Assembly: GCF_018130785.1 (NCBI RefSeq)
Contig: NZ_JAFCJT010000011.1
Coordinates: forward strand, 151,269 to 215,268
Length of the DNA: 64,000 bases
Direction of reading: 5' to 3'
Origin: Bradyrhizobium liaoningense
GTDB taxonomy: Bacteria > Pseudomonadota > Alphaproteobacteria > Rhizobiales > Xanthobacteraceae
The first letter of the stretch is position 1; each line of letters starts with the position of its first letter. Below the pieces are notes generated by a model that searched no databases, was not told where the DNA came from, and saw nothing but the letters and a program-made list of their open reading frames with translations. The translations under genes were made by a program, and so were the position numbers. This document shows, one piece after another, positions 46,078 to 54,850 of this stretch.

Positions 46078-47262
46078 TCAGCCTCCGACGGCCTGATAGG
46101 CCAGGCGCTTGAACTCGAAGAAAAATGGATTCCAGAAGCCCATATGGCGCTGAGCCATCAGCACGCCGGCGGTGTTTGCCTGCGGACAGATCCACCAATG
46201 GGTGCCGGCAAGCCCACCCCACTGGAATTCGCCGGTCGAATTCGGGGGATCAAAGGGCGTCGGCGCAAAAGTGACGGCGCCGCCGAGACCAAAGCCCTTG
46301 CCGGGGATCGGCCCGAGATTGGCAAAGCGGATGGTCTGGCCCGCGGGCAACTGGTTCGTCATCATCTGCCGCAGCGTGTCGGGCTTCAGCAGCGCATCCG
46401 AGCCGGGTAGCAGCGCGCGTACCAGCGCGAGCATGTCGGGCAAGGTCGAGACCAGACCGCCGCCGCCCGACAGCCGCGGAAACGGCCGCCGATAGGCCTG
46501 CGGAAACGGAAGATTGTCGGCCCGCGTGAGGCCCGGCTTCATCGGATCGAGCACGTCGGCGCCGGTGTAGAGCGCAACCAGCCTGCCCTGCTGCGCCTCG
46601 GGCACTGAGAAGCCCGTATCGACCATGCCGAGGCGATCGAAGATGCGCGCCTTGAGGAAGGTGTCGAGTGCATCGCCGGAGACGACCTCCACCACGCGGC
46701 CGAGCACGTCGGTCGCCACCGAATATTCCCAGCCCGTGCCGGGATGATAGGACAGCGGAAGATCGGCGAGCTTGTCGATCATGTCGGTCAGCGGCGTGAG
46801 CGGATTGAGCACGCGCGCCTCGTTATAGCCTTTGAACAGCACCGTGCCGGGATCGAAGATACCGTAGCTGAGGCCCGAGGTGTGGGTCAGAAGCTGGCGG
46901 ATCGTGATCGGGCCCTTCGCCGGCTCGACATCGGCAAGGCTCGAAGCGCCTTGCTTCAGCACCTTGCGATTGCCGAGTTGCGGCAGGAATTTCTCGATCG
47001 CGTCATCGAGCCCGATGCGGCCTTCCTCGACCAGCAGCATGATCGAGCAGGTGACGAAGATCTTGGTGTTGGAGAACGCGCGAAAAATGTGATCGGGCCG
47101 CAGCGCAGTGCTCGCCTCACGGTCGGCGAAACCCACGCATTGCTGATCGACGACATCGCGCCCCCGCAGCACTGCCCAGGACACGCCTGGAATGATCTCC
47201 TGATCGACGTAGCGCTGCATCGCCGTCCGCGCGGCGGAAAAATCAGGTGTTCTGGCGTCCAT
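46078..47262 (-). CDS. serine hydrolase of the class C beta-lactamase/esterase (EstB) family
   Basis: A 394-aa cytoplasmic-looking protein with no signal peptide. The catalytic SxxK is SNTK (Ser64, Lys67), the tyrosine motif is YSV in GWEYSVATDVLGRV, and the third motif region lies in the C-terminal LAGTHWWICPQANTAGVL. Acts on esters or beta-lactam-like substrates; penicillin resistance is not implied. Monocistronic. Confidence 0.9.
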   Translation of the reverse strand: MDARTPDFSAARTAMQRYVDQEIIPGVSWAVLRGRDVVDQQCVGFADREASTALRPDHIFRAFSNTKIFVTCSIMLLVEEGRIGLDDAIEKFLPQLGNRKVLKQGASSLADVEPAKGPITIRQLLTHTSGLSYGIFDPGTVLFKGYNEARVLNPLTPLTDMIDKLADLPLSYHPGTGWEYSVATDVLGRVVEVVSGDALDTFLKARIFDRLGMVDTGFSVPEAQQGRLVALYTGADVLDPMKPGLTRADNLPFPQAYRRPFPRLSGGGGLVSTLPDMLALVRALLPGSDALLKPDTLRQMMTNQLPAGQTIRFANLGPIPGKGFGLGGAVTFAPTPFDPPNSTGEFQWGGLAGTHWWICPQANTAGVLMAQRHMGFWNPFFFEFKRLAYQAVGG

Positions 47263-47334
47263 GTGTTTCCCCCAATTATGGTTGGCAAGGATATAGCGCG
47301 CTTTCGCAGGAAATGAAGGCCGCCCGCACGGCCC

Positions 47335-48024
47335 TCACGCCTTCATCAGCGCCGTGACGTACAGGCGACGGCGGATTGTCATGCCCTGCCGCTCGTACAG
47401 CGCGATGGCCGATGCGTTGTGGGAAAACACGTGCAGGAACGGAATTTCACCGCGCGCCTCGATCCGTCGTGCGACCGCCGCCAGCAGCGCCTGTGCGTAG
47501 CCGCGCCCACGATAGTCGGGATGCACGCAAACGGCCGTCATCTCAACGAACTTTCCCGGCTTCATCCGCTCGCCCGTCATCGCGACCAGCTCGCCGCCCG
47601 CGCGGATTCCGAGAAACGTGCCGAGCTGATGGGTACGCAGCGCGAATGGACCGGGCTTGGTCAGCTCCGTCAGCGCCATCATGGCCGGCACGTCGGCAGC
47701 GCCGAGGGTGACGATCTCGACATCGCGCAGCGGACTGTCGGCCGGCGAGCCGATCATCTGCTCGCCGGTCTCCGAGAGTACCACCTTGAAGTCGGCGGGC
47801 ACGTCGACCGGCTCCGGCGTGAACAGCGCGGCAACTTGCGAGCCCGCCAGGAGATCACCGAGCGCCGCGAAGCTAGCCTCAGACATGTCGACCAGGTCGG
47901 CAAACGGCGTCATGTCCACGGGATAGCGCAGCGCACGCGGTCCGCCCTCCGCCAGATGCTTCTGGCTCGTCGTCAGCGCGCTCCAGATCGGGCGATCCAG
48001 CAGCGCCACATCGCTGTCGGACAC
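47335..48024 (-). CDS. GNAT-family N-acetyltransferase
   Basis: A 229-aa protein. The acetyl-CoA motif A is VCVHPDYRGRGYAQALLAAV, followed by HVFSHNASAIALYERQGM. The N-terminal half is FR47-like. The substrate is unknown. It follows the Lin0512-family gene by 6 bp and so is likely the third gene of the thiamine-diphosphate-enzyme operon on this strand. Confidence 0.9.
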   Translation of the reverse strand: MSDSDVALLDRPIWSALTTSQKHLAEGGPRALRYPVDMTPFADLVDMSEASFAALGDLLAGSQVAALFTPEPVDVPADFKVVLSETGEQMIGSPADSPLRDVEIVTLGAADVPAMMALTELTKPGPFALRTHQLGTFLGIRAGGELVAMTGERMKPGKFVEMTAVCVHPDYRGRGYAQALLAAVARRIEARGEIPFLHVFSHNASAIALYERQGMTIRRRLYVTALMKA

Positions 48025-48030
48025 TGGACC

Positions 48031-48378
48031 CTAGTCCTTGTCGAAGCTGACGATGACGGCGGCATTGGCGATGAGGATGGGGTCGTTGGCCTGTTCCGTG
48101 GCCGAGGGAATCTCCAGCCCGCCCTTAACCGCATTCACGGTCACCGTGCCGTAAGGCAGCTCCTTCGCAACGGCTTCCTTGTCCACCGCCTCGGGATTGG
48201 GTACCGCGATCGTGACATCGACGAACATGTCGTTGCCGGTCTTCCCGATCATCCTGAAGAAGCCGAGGCTCGAATGCCTGATCGCATCCGACACCGCACG
48301 CTTCGCCGCCTTGGTGGCGTCCCTGCCGTGGACGTCGACGCCCATGCCCATCTCGGTGATACAGCGAACGCGAGTCAT
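48031..48378 (-). CDS. Lin0512 family protein
   Basis: A 115-aa conserved protein of unknown function, starting MTRVRCITEMGMGVDVHGRD, with FFRMIGKTGNDMFVDVTIAV. The family is often next to ThDP-dependent enzymes or amidohydrolases. It is downstream of the ThDP enzyme gene (48576-50240), separated by a 197-bp gap containing a palindromic repeat. Confidence 0.85.
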   Translation of the reverse strand: MTRVRCITEMGMGVDVHGRDATKAAKRAVSDAIRHSSLGFFRMIGKTGNDMFVDVTIAVPNPEAVDKEAVAKELPYGTVTVNAVKGGLEIPSATEQANDPILIANAAVIVSFDKD

Positions 48379-48478
48379 TTCATATTCCTGTGGTTGGTTG
48401 GATGATTGTGAGTGTCGGCGATCGGAAGGCGCGACACAAGTGCGGTTGTCATGTGGGCTTCGGTCTCGCCACTCACTC

Positions 48479-48551
48479 CGTCATTGCGAGCGCAGCAAAG
48501 CAATCCAGACTGCCTCTGGATTGCTTCGTCGCTACGCTCCTCGCAATGACG
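48479..48551. repeat. palindromic repeat, CGTCATTGCGAG type
   Basis: The arms CGTCATTGCGAG and CTCGCAATGACG are exact inverted copies; the inner arms AGCAAAGCAATCCAGA and TCTGGATTGCTTCGTC also pair imperfectly. It lies between the Lin0512 and ThDP-enzyme genes. A degenerate half copy occurs at 50351-50376. Confidence 0.85.
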
Positions 48552-48575
48552 GGTGTGGCGAGAGTCCCGAACAAA

Positions 48576-50240
48576 TCATGCCTTCGATTTCTCATGCGCG
48601 CGCAGCTCGTCCACGAGCACCCGCACATTCTCCGAATAGTCGATCGGGATCGAAACCAGATGCACACCGCCTTCCTTGAACGCGGCATCGAGCGTCGGCC
48701 CAAAGCTGTCGATGCTCTCGATGCGATGCCCCTTCGCGCCATAGGCCTTCGCGTACAGCACGAAGTCCGGATTGCCAAAGGTCATGCCGTAATCGGCGAA
48801 GTGATCGACGGCCTGCTTCCAGCGGATCATGCCGTAGGCGTTGTCCTCGAGCACCAGTACGACGAGATTGAGCTTGAGGCGGACGGCGGTCTCCATCTCC
48901 TGGCTGTTCATCATGAAGCCGCCGTCGCCGGCGACCGCGAGCACGCGGCGCTCGGGATAGAGCATCGCGGCCATCATCGCCGACGGCAGGCCGGCACCCA
49001 TGGTCGCCAGCGCATTGTCGAGCAGCAGCGTGTTGGCGACGCGGGTTCGGTAGTTGCGCGCGAACCAGATCTTGTACATGCCGTTATCGAGCGCGACGAT
49101 GCCGTTTTCCGGGATCACCTGGCGGATGTCGTGCACGATGCGCTGCGGTGTCGGCGGCCAGCGCGCCTCGGTCGCGCGGTCGGCGATGTGCCTGAGGATC
49201 TCCTCGCGCAACGGCAAGAGCGCCGCCGCCTGCGGCAGCTTGCCTTCGAGCCGGTCGGCGAGGAGCTCCAGGCTCGGGCCGACGTCGCCGACGACCTCGG
49301 CATCGGGGAAATAGACCAGCTCGACGCTCGCCGGCGTGTAGCTGACGTGAATGACCTTCGGTCCCGACGGCCCCATGATGAAGGGCGGCTTCTCGATCGG
49401 ATCATGGCCGATCGCCACGATCAAATCGGCTGCATCGATCGCATCATGGACGTAGTCGCGCTCGGACAGCGCCGCCGTGCCCATGTAGAGATTGGTGCCA
49501 CCGGGCACCGTGCCCTTCCCCATCTGCGTCGTGAAAAACGGAATGCCGGTTCGCCGAACGAAGCTGGCGATGCCGTGGGTCGAGCTCGGCCGGCTGGTCG
49601 CAGCTCCCATCATCACCAACGGACGTTTTGCGGTCAGGATCATCTCGGCCGCGCGGTCGAGCGCGGCGCGATGGGCGACCGGAATTTCAATCGGATGGAC
49701 CGGGATCACGGGAACGGCCGGTACTTCGTCGCCCGCGATGTCCTCGGGCAGCTCGAGATGCACCGGCCCCGGCCGTTCCTCCATCGCCACGCGAAAGGCA
49801 TCGCGCACCACGGTCGGAATGCTGGAGGCGCTGATGATCTGCCGAGAGAGCTTCGTCAGCGGCTTCATGGTCGCAACCACGTCCACGATCTGGAAGCGCG
49901 CCTGCCGGCTGCTCATGATCGGCTTCTGGCCGGTGATCAGAATCATCGGCATCGCGCCGAGATGGGCATAGGCCGCACCAGTGGACAGGTTGAGTGCGCC
50001 CGGACCGAGCGTCGAGAGACACACGCCTGGCTTGCCGGTCAGCCGTCCGTGCGTGGCGGCCATGAAGGCCGCGGCCTGCTCGTGACGGGTCAGGACCAGC
50101 TCGATTTTGGAAGTGCCCAGCGATTCGACGAGGTCGAGATTTTCCTCTCCGGGGATACCGAAGATGCGATCGACGCCCTCGTTTTCCAGCGCAGCGACAA
50201 ACAGGTCCGATCCTTTTACCTTGCGTTCCTGCCCGCTCAT
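48576..50240 (-). CDS. thiamine-diphosphate-dependent enzyme (acetolactate synthase large-subunit-like)
   Basis: A 554-aa ThDP-binding enzyme. The catalytic glutamate is in LTRHEQAAAFMAATHGRLTG, the ThDP-binding GDG...N motif appears as AVAGDGGFMMNSQEMETAVR, and FGIPGEENLDLVESLGTSK begins the N-terminal Pyr domain. The start at 50240 (MSGQERKVKGSD) is chosen over an upstream 25-residue extension that overlaps no conserved sequence. Paralogues catalyse 2-oxoacid decarboxylation or carboligation; true branched-chain synthesis is unlikely without an ilvN neighbour. Confidence 0.92.
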   Translation of the reverse strand: MSGQERKVKGSDLFVAALENEGVDRIFGIPGEENLDLVESLGTSKIELVLTRHEQAAAFMAATHGRLTGKPGVCLSTLGPGALNLSTGAAYAHLGAMPMILITGQKPIMSSRQARFQIVDVVATMKPLTKLSRQIISASSIPTVVRDAFRVAMEERPGPVHLELPEDIAGDEVPAVPVIPVHPIEIPVAHRAALDRAAEMILTAKRPLVMMGAATSRPSSTHGIASFVRRTGIPFFTTQMGKGTVPGGTNLYMGTAALSERDYVHDAIDAADLIVAIGHDPIEKPPFIMGPSGPKVIHVSYTPASVELVYFPDAEVVGDVGPSLELLADRLEGKLPQAAALLPLREEILRHIADRATEARWPPTPQRIVHDIRQVIPENGIVALDNGMYKIWFARNYRTRVANTLLLDNALATMGAGLPSAMMAAMLYPERRVLAVAGDGGFMMNSQEMETAVRLKLNLVVLVLEDNAYGMIRWKQAVDHFADYGMTFGNPDFVLYAKAYGAKGHRIESIDSFGPTLDAAFKEGGVHLVSIPIDYSENVRVLVDELRAHEKSKA

Positions 50241-50350
50241 GTCGCCTCCGCTCGCCGTGCTGGCCCCCGTGTTCCACGGAAGCGGGCGCATGGTAGCGAT
50301 CTGCAGCACGGGCACAACTCACAAAGAGGCGTACAATTGCTTCAACATCG

Positions 50351-50376
50351 GCATTGCGAGCACAGCGAAGCAACCC
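50351..50376. repeat. degenerate half copy of the CGTCATTGCGAG repeat
   Basis: GCATTGCGAGCACAGCGAAG matches the left arm of the repeat at 48479-48551 (TCATTGCGAGCGCAGCAAAG) with few differences, but the right arm is missing. A decayed fragment. Confidence 0.5.
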
Positions 50377-50455
50377 TGACTGGCACCGCGGAAAGAGTCT
50401 GGACTGCCACGGTGAAGTGATACGCCTTCACCCCAGCGTGATACGGCCGTTCACC

Positions 50456-50478
50456 GAGCAGGGATAATTTCCCTGCTC
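50456..50478 (+). promoter_or_regulatory. leader hairpin before a secreted-protein gene
   Basis: GAGCAGGGA and TCCCTGCTC make a 9-bp stem with a TAATT loop, 21 bp ahead of the GGAGGGAGGA ribosome-binding site of the gene at 50517. It could act as a terminator of read-through or as a 5'-UTR stabilising element. Confidence 0.5.
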
Positions 50479-50516
50479 TACGCGGGCACTTCAATCCACG
50501 GAGGGAGGACCAAAAA

Positions 50517-50804
50517 GTGAAGACAACGATCATCGCACTTTCTGCCGCCGCTCTCATCGCTACCGCACCAGCCACTCTTGCACGGGATGCACCGGGCAAA
50601 GCACCTGGTCAGCATAAGATGATCCCTAAGACACATCAGTCGAGCGTATCCGGCTACGCTGCGCTGCGTGAGACGCAGACAATCGGGGCGAAGAAGGGCC
50701 ACCCGGGAGCTTCCAATTTCGCGCCTGGTGAATCTAGTCGTTTAGACAGAAATCTCGAAGCGTCCAGACAAGCTGGCGGCGGAGGCGGCGGGAGCGGCAT
50801 GTGA
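50517..50804 (+). CDS. small secreted hypothetical protein (95 aa, GTG start)
   Basis: Start is GTG at 50517 with GGAGG 8 bp before. A signal peptide (MKTTIIALSAAALIATAPATLA) is followed by a disordered, polar mature part (GKAPGQHKMIPKTHQSSVSG) ending in a Gly run (GGGGGGSGM). I know no family; the composition suggests a soluble, flexible secreted or periplasmic protein. Confidence 0.65.
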   Translation: MKTTIIALSAAALIATAPATLARDAPGKAPGQHKMIPKTHQSSVSGYAALRETQTIGAKKGHPGASNFAPGESSRLDRNLEASRQAGGGGGGSGM

Positions 50805-50824
50805 ACTCGCGCGCGGCATTCCCG

Positions 50825-51718
50825 TCACAGCTTCGCCTCGGCAAAAATGCCGGCGATCCAGTCTAGGAAAATTCGCAGACGAAGCGCGAGCTGGCGATTT
50901 TGCGGATAGAGCGCGGAGAGTGGCGTCGGCGATGGCGGGTGGTGAGCCAGAACCTCGACCAGCGCGCCGCTGGCGAGGTCATCCGCGAAGCGATAGCGGG
51001 GGGCCTGCGCGAGGCCGAAGCCGAGCCGTGCGAGATCGGCCATGGTGTCGGAATTGTTGACGCGAACCCGGCTCGGCAACACGACATGGCGAAGCACACC
51101 GGCGACGGAAAATTCCAGCGGCAGCACATCGCCGGTACGCGAGGAGACGAAGGCCACCATCTGATGGCCGTCGAGCGCATCCGGCGTCGCAGGCGTGCCG
51201 TGGCTGGCGAGATAGGCCGGGCTCGCCACCGTGATTTCGGCGATCGTGGCGAGGCGGCGCAAAATCATCCCGCTGTCGCCGGGCTCGCCCGACCGGATCA
51301 CGCAGTCGACGCCTTCGCGCACGAGATCGACCAGGCGGTCGCCCTGCCCGATCTGCAGTTCGAGTTGCGGATGGCGCGCCAGGAATTCCGGCAGGTGCGG
51401 CAGGATGAAGGTCCGGGTCAGCAAGGGATGCGCGTCGATGCGCAGCAACCCGCGAGGTTGCGCATCGCGCATCGCGGCTTCCGCTTCCTCGACCTCCGCC
51501 AGGATGGCAACGCAGCGGCGGTAATAGTCCTCGCCGTCCAGCGTCGGCGTGACATGCCGCGTCGTCCGTTCGAGCAGCCGCGCGCCCAGACGCGCCTCGA
51601 GCCCGCGCAAAACCTCGCTCGCCGTCGAACGGGGGATCCCGAGGTCGGCCGCTGCAGCCGTAAAGCTCTGCCGCTCGACGAGGCGGATGAACAGGCGCAT
51701 GGCGTCAAAACGATCCAT
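50825..51718 (-). CDS. LysR-family transcriptional regulator
   Basis: A 297-aa LTTR. The N-terminal winged helix starts MDRFDAMRLFIRLVERQSFT with FTAAAADLGIPRSTASEVLR; the C-terminal effector domain begins after GLLRIDAHPLLTRTFILP. The ATG at 51718 is chosen; a 12-residue upstream extension is possible. It diverges from an SDR gene (103-bp gap) and should control it. Confidence 0.93.
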   Translation of the reverse strand: MDRFDAMRLFIRLVERQSFTAAAADLGIPRSTASEVLRGLEARLGARLLERTTRHVTPTLDGEDYYRRCVAILAEVEEAEAAMRDAQPRGLLRIDAHPLLTRTFILPHLPEFLARHPQLELQIGQGDRLVDLVREGVDCVIRSGEPGDSGMILRRLATIAEITVASPAYLASHGTPATPDALDGHQMVAFVSSRTGDVLPLEFSVAGVLRHVVLPSRVRVNNSDTMADLARLGFGLAQAPRYRFADDLASGALVEVLAHHPPSPTPLSALYPQNRQLALRLRIFLDWIAGIFAEAKL

Positions 51719-51821
51719 GGCCGATTGTTCACCACAGCCGACAAGTGATGGCAAGTCTTACGCGATTATCCGGCCATACCGATCAGCTATGCTCGGATTG
51801 TCGTCATCGAGGAGACTGGCC

Positions 51822-52562
51822 ATGACCAATCAACATCAGCGCGCCGCCATCGTCACGGGTGGCTCCCGCGGCATCGGCGCAGCGATCGCCCGCCGGCTGG
51901 CGCAAGACGGACTTGCTGTAGCGATCAACTATGCGAGCGGCCGTGCCGCAGCCGGTGACCTCGTTGCCGAGATCGAGGCCGCCGGCGGACGCGCCCTCGC
52001 GGTGCAGGCGGATCTTGCCGATCCGGCGACGCCGGCGCGGCTGTTCGATGCCGCCGAGGGCAGCTTTGGCGGCGTCGACATCCTGGTCAACAATGCCGGA
52101 GTGATGGAGCTGGGGCCGCTTGCCGAGGTGACCGATGAAGCGTTCGCGCGGCAAACCTCGATCAACCTCGACAGCGTGTTCCGATCCTTGCGCGAAGCGG
52201 CGCGGCGGCTGCGCGACGGCGGCCGCATCGTCAGCTTCTCGTCCAGCGTCATCGGCCTCTATCAGCCCGGTTACGGCGTCTACGCCGCGACCAAGGCCGC
52301 GGTCGAGGCCATGACGCACATCCTCGCCAAGGAACTCGGCGGCCGCCGCATCACCGTCAACGCGGTGGCGCCGGGACCGATCGAGACCCGGCTGTTCCTC
52401 GAGGGCAAGAGCGAACAGCAGGTGCGCACGGTTGCCGCCATGAACCCGTTCGGCCGCCTCGGCCAGCCCGACGACATCGCGGGTGTCGTCGCCTTCCTCG
52501 CCGGGCGCGACAGCGGCTGGATCAACGGCCAGGTCATCCGCGCCAATGGCGGCGTGGTCTGA
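51822..52562 (+). CDS. short-chain dehydrogenase/reductase
   Basis: A 246-aa SDR. The cofactor motif TGGSRGIGAAIARRLA, NNAGVMELGPL, the Ser in VSFSSSVIG, and Tyr-x-x-x-Lys in YAATKAAVE are complete. C-terminal GWINGQVIRANGGVV is typical of beta-ketoacyl reductase-like SDRs. GAGGAGA precedes the ATG. Divergent from LysR; the tautomerase gene follows 23 bp downstream. Confidence 0.93.
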   Translation: MTNQHQRAAIVTGGSRGIGAAIARRLAQDGLAVAINYASGRAAAGDLVAEIEAAGGRALAVQADLADPATPARLFDAAEGSFGGVDILVNNAGVMELGPLAEVTDEAFARQTSINLDSVFRSLREAARRLRDGGRIVSFSSSVIGLYQPGYGVYAATKAAVEAMTHILAKELGGRRITVNAVAPGPIETRLFLEGKSEQQVRTVAAMNPFGRLGQPDDIAGVVAFLAGRDSGWINGQVIRANGGVV

Positions 52563-52585
52563 CGCATCACACGGAGAGAACCATC

Positions 52586-52828
52586 ATGCCTTTCGTCAAC
52601 ATCAAGGTCCCGCAAGCCGCGCTGTCGCGCGCGCAGAAGGCGGAGATCGTGCATAACCTCACCGCGCTTTTCGTCGACTATTTCGGCGAGGCGGCGCGGC
52701 CGCACACGATGGTTCTGATCGAGGAAGTCCCCGACGGCGGCTATGGCCGCGCCGACGAAGTGTTCGTGGTTCCCGACGCCTGGCGCGCCAGCGACGCCGG
52801 CGCGTCCGTCACGTCACCTTCAGGCTGA
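52586..52828 (+). CDS. 4-oxalocrotonate tautomerase-family protein
   Basis: An 80-aa protein that starts MPFVNIKVPQAALSRAQKAE, so Pro2 is the N-terminal nucleophile after Met removal. The usual subunit is about 62-75 aa; the C-terminal GASVTSPSG is an add-on that overlaps the convergent methyltransferase gene by 20 bp. Acts in aromatic degradation or detoxification; paired with the SDR. Confidence 0.88.
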   Translation: MPFVNIKVPQAALSRAQKAEIVHNLTALFVDYFGEAARPHTMVLIEEVPDGGYGRADEVFVVPDAWRASDAGASVTSPSG

Positions 52829-53453
52829 GCTCGGTGCCGCCCTTGAGCGGCAGCGTCATCGAGACGAAGCCGTTTCGGGGATCGCGGATGAAGGCGAGAT
52901 AGTCGGGCTCGGCATTGTCGTTCATGACGTAGCCGCCGACCAGCAGCTGCGGCGCAACGATCTCGATGACCTCGCGCGCCAGCGAAGGGCCTGCCTCGCC
53001 CGGCCAGCCGTCGATCAGGACGAAGTCGACGGAGCCGCCGAGATCGCGCAACGTCTGCCGCGCGTCGCCCTCGCGGATCTCGGCATAGTCGGCAAGGCCC
53101 GCTTCAGCGAGGTTGCTTCTCGCGGCTTCGACCTTGGCCGGCACGATCTCCGAGCCGATCACGGTGCCGCCGCCATTGTCGCGGATGGCCGCCGCGAAAT
53201 AGAGCGTGGACATCCCGACCGAGGTCGCGAACTCGGCCACGCGCGTTGCGCGCAGGCCGCGGCAGAGCAGATAGATCAACTCGCCCTGCTCGGGATGGAT
53301 CGAAAAACCCTGCTCCGCATAGGCGTGGGGGTCACGGCTGTTGAATGCGCCGCGCGGGCCGCCGACGGCCGGCCGCTGCCGCGCGCCTTGCAGGCGCGCG
53401 ATGACGGCGTTGACGCGTGGATCCTGAATCGGGCTGTGCGGCCGATCGCTCAT
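52809..53453 (-). CDS. class I SAM-dependent O-methyltransferase
   Basis: A 214-aa methyltransferase of the catechol-O-methyltransferase-like (PF01596) group. Motif I appears as EFATSVGMSTLYFAAAI, motif II as NLAEAGLADYAEIREGDA, and the metal/substrate region as VLIDGWPGEAGPS. The methyl acceptor is unknown. Its 3' end overlaps the tautomerase gene by 20 bp. Confidence 0.85.
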   Translation of the reverse strand: MSDRPHSPIQDPRVNAVIARLQGARQRPAVGGPRGAFNSRDPHAYAEQGFSIHPEQGELIYLLCRGLRATRVAEFATSVGMSTLYFAAAIRDNGGGTVIGSEIVPAKVEAARSNLAEAGLADYAEIREGDARQTLRDLGGSVDFVLIDGWPGEAGPSLAREVIEIVAPQLLVGGYVMNDNAEPDYLAFIRDPRNGFVSMTLPLKGGTELSLKVT

Positions 53454-53476
53454 GTCTTGCCTCGCTTCGCAGTCAG

Positions 53477-54115
53477 TTACTTGCCGAGAATTTCCGCAGC
53501 CGCGCGATCCAGGATCGCGGCGATGCGGCGCGCCTCGGCAGAGTCGCTGCCGTGCCTTGCACGCAGCGCGCGCTTGAGGTTGTGGCGGGCACGGTGCAAT
53601 TCGTCGGAGGCGTCGGCATCGAGATCGCTGACGCCGGCAAAGGCCTCGCGCACCTCATCCATGCGGCGGCCGATTCGCGACAGCGCTTGCAGGATCGCAT
53701 CCGCAGTCGAGCGGTTCTCGGCGAGATACGCCTCGCCCTGCGGCGTGATGCTGTAGAGCTTGCGGCCGCCATCCTGCTCGACGCGCGCGTGGCCGACCTC
53801 TTCGAGATAGGTCAGCGCCGGATAGATCACGCCAGGGCTAGGCGTGTAGAAGCCGTCGGACCGCTCCTCGATGATCTTGATCAGCTCGTAGCCGTGGGCC
53901 GGGTTTTCGGCAAGCAGCGCCAGGATCACCAGCTGGAGGTCCTGCGAGGACAACCTCCGCGCGCCGGGAAAGTCGCCGCCCGGGCCGCGCCCGAAAAAGC
54001 CATGCCCGCCGCGGCCGAAGCGCCGCCCGCCGCCATGCCGGCCCATGACGAAATGGGCGAAGTGCCCAAAGTGGAAGTCTTTGTGGTCTCGTCCGTGGTG
54101 CATATCGTATGCCAT
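53477..54115 (-). CDS. PadR-family regulator with His-rich N-terminus (YqjI-like)
   Basis: A 212-aa regulator from MAYDMHHG at 54115; the ATG at 54127 (MFYR) would overlap the palindrome. Residues 1-44 hold eight histidines and a Gly/Arg tract (GRHGGGRRFGRGGHG), as in the nickel/iron-responsive PadR protein YqjI of E. coli. The PadR winged helix is in ENPAHGYELIKIIEERSDG and FYTPSPGVIYPALTYLEEVG. It likely senses a divalent metal. Nothing metal-related is next to it. Confidence 0.88.
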   Translation of the reverse strand: MAYDMHHGRDHKDFHFGHFAHFVMGRHGGGRRFGRGGHGFFGRGPGGDFPGARRLSSQDLQLVILALLAENPAHGYELIKIIEERSDGFYTPSPGVIYPALTYLEEVGHARVEQDGGRKLYSITPQGEAYLAENRSTADAILQALSRIGRRMDEVREAFAGVSDLDADASDELHRARHNLKRALRARHGSDSAEARRIAAILDRAAAEILGK

Positions 54116-54125
54116 TCTGTAAAAC

Positions 54126-54139
54126 ATATCTTACGATAT
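54126..54139. promoter_or_regulatory. candidate PadR operator
   Basis: ATATC-TTAC-GATAT is a perfect inverted repeat 10 bp upstream of the PadR start. CATATCGTATG just inside the gene and GCGATATTC further upstream carry related CGATAT halves. Autoregulation is probable; PadR operators are often ATxxxxAT-type palindromes. Confidence 0.55.
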
Positions 54140-54229
54140 AGTTTGCGATATTCTATCTACAACCCACAAATCCGTGATCGGACGCCGGGAGACCGGGTCC
54201 GGGGTGGAACCCAGCCTGGCCACGCGCCG

Positions 54230-54781
54230 CTACTCGGCGGCTTCGCTGTGGGGGACGCCCTGCTCGACTTCGAGCTGAAGGATGTCGTTGAAGCGGTTGA
54301 AGGCACCGCATAGCGCAATGCGCCAGGTCAGCTCGACGATCTGCGCCTCCGAAAAGTGCGCGCGAAGGCGGGTAAAGATCTCGTCGCGGGTCTTGTTCCA
54401 ATTGTTGGTGACGGCAATGGAATATTCGACGACGAGCTTGTCGAGCTCATCGAGCTCGGGATGATCCTTGTAATCGACGAGGCGAGCGGCGCCCTCCTCC
54501 GATACGCCCTGCACCGCCAGCTTCGGCGCGTGGTGCGAGACGCAATAGTCGCATTTGTTGAGGAGCGAGACCGTGACCAGCGCCAGCTCGAGATGGCGCT
54601 TCGACACAGTGCCTTCTTCGGCGAGGTCGACCAGCAGCGACCACATGTGCTTGAAGATCGGCGCGCGGTGGGCCATGACGCCAGCCTGGTTCTCGAACGC
54701 GCCATAGGTGGTCATCTTGTCCCACAGCGGCCTCAGCGCCTCCGGCAGATCGTCCCTGGTCTTGATCGAAACGCGCGACAT
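54230..54781 (-). CDS. carboxymuconolactone-decarboxylase/AhpD-fold protein
   Basis: A 183-aa alkylhydroperoxidase-fold protein. The active-site block is LLNKCDYCVSHHAPKLAVQG with CxxC and a following His. The longer helical C-terminus (WRIALCGAFNRFNDILQLE) differs from minimal AhpD. Lies upstream of PadR on the same strand, 102 bp away, possibly separate. Confidence 0.88.
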   Translation of the reverse strand: MSRVSIKTRDDLPEALRPLWDKMTTYGAFENQAGVMAHRAPIFKHMWSLLVDLAEEGTVSKRHLELALVTVSLLNKCDYCVSHHAPKLAVQGVSEEGAARLVDYKDHPELDELDKLVVEYSIAVTNNWNKTRDEIFTRLRAHFSEAQIVELTWRIALCGAFNRFNDILQLEVEQGVPHSEAAE

Positions 54782-54850
54782 GGCAATTCATCCCTGGTTG
54801 GAAGAGACATGCTGCCATAAAGGCTAGCCTTGCGCCCTGGTTCTGATCGC

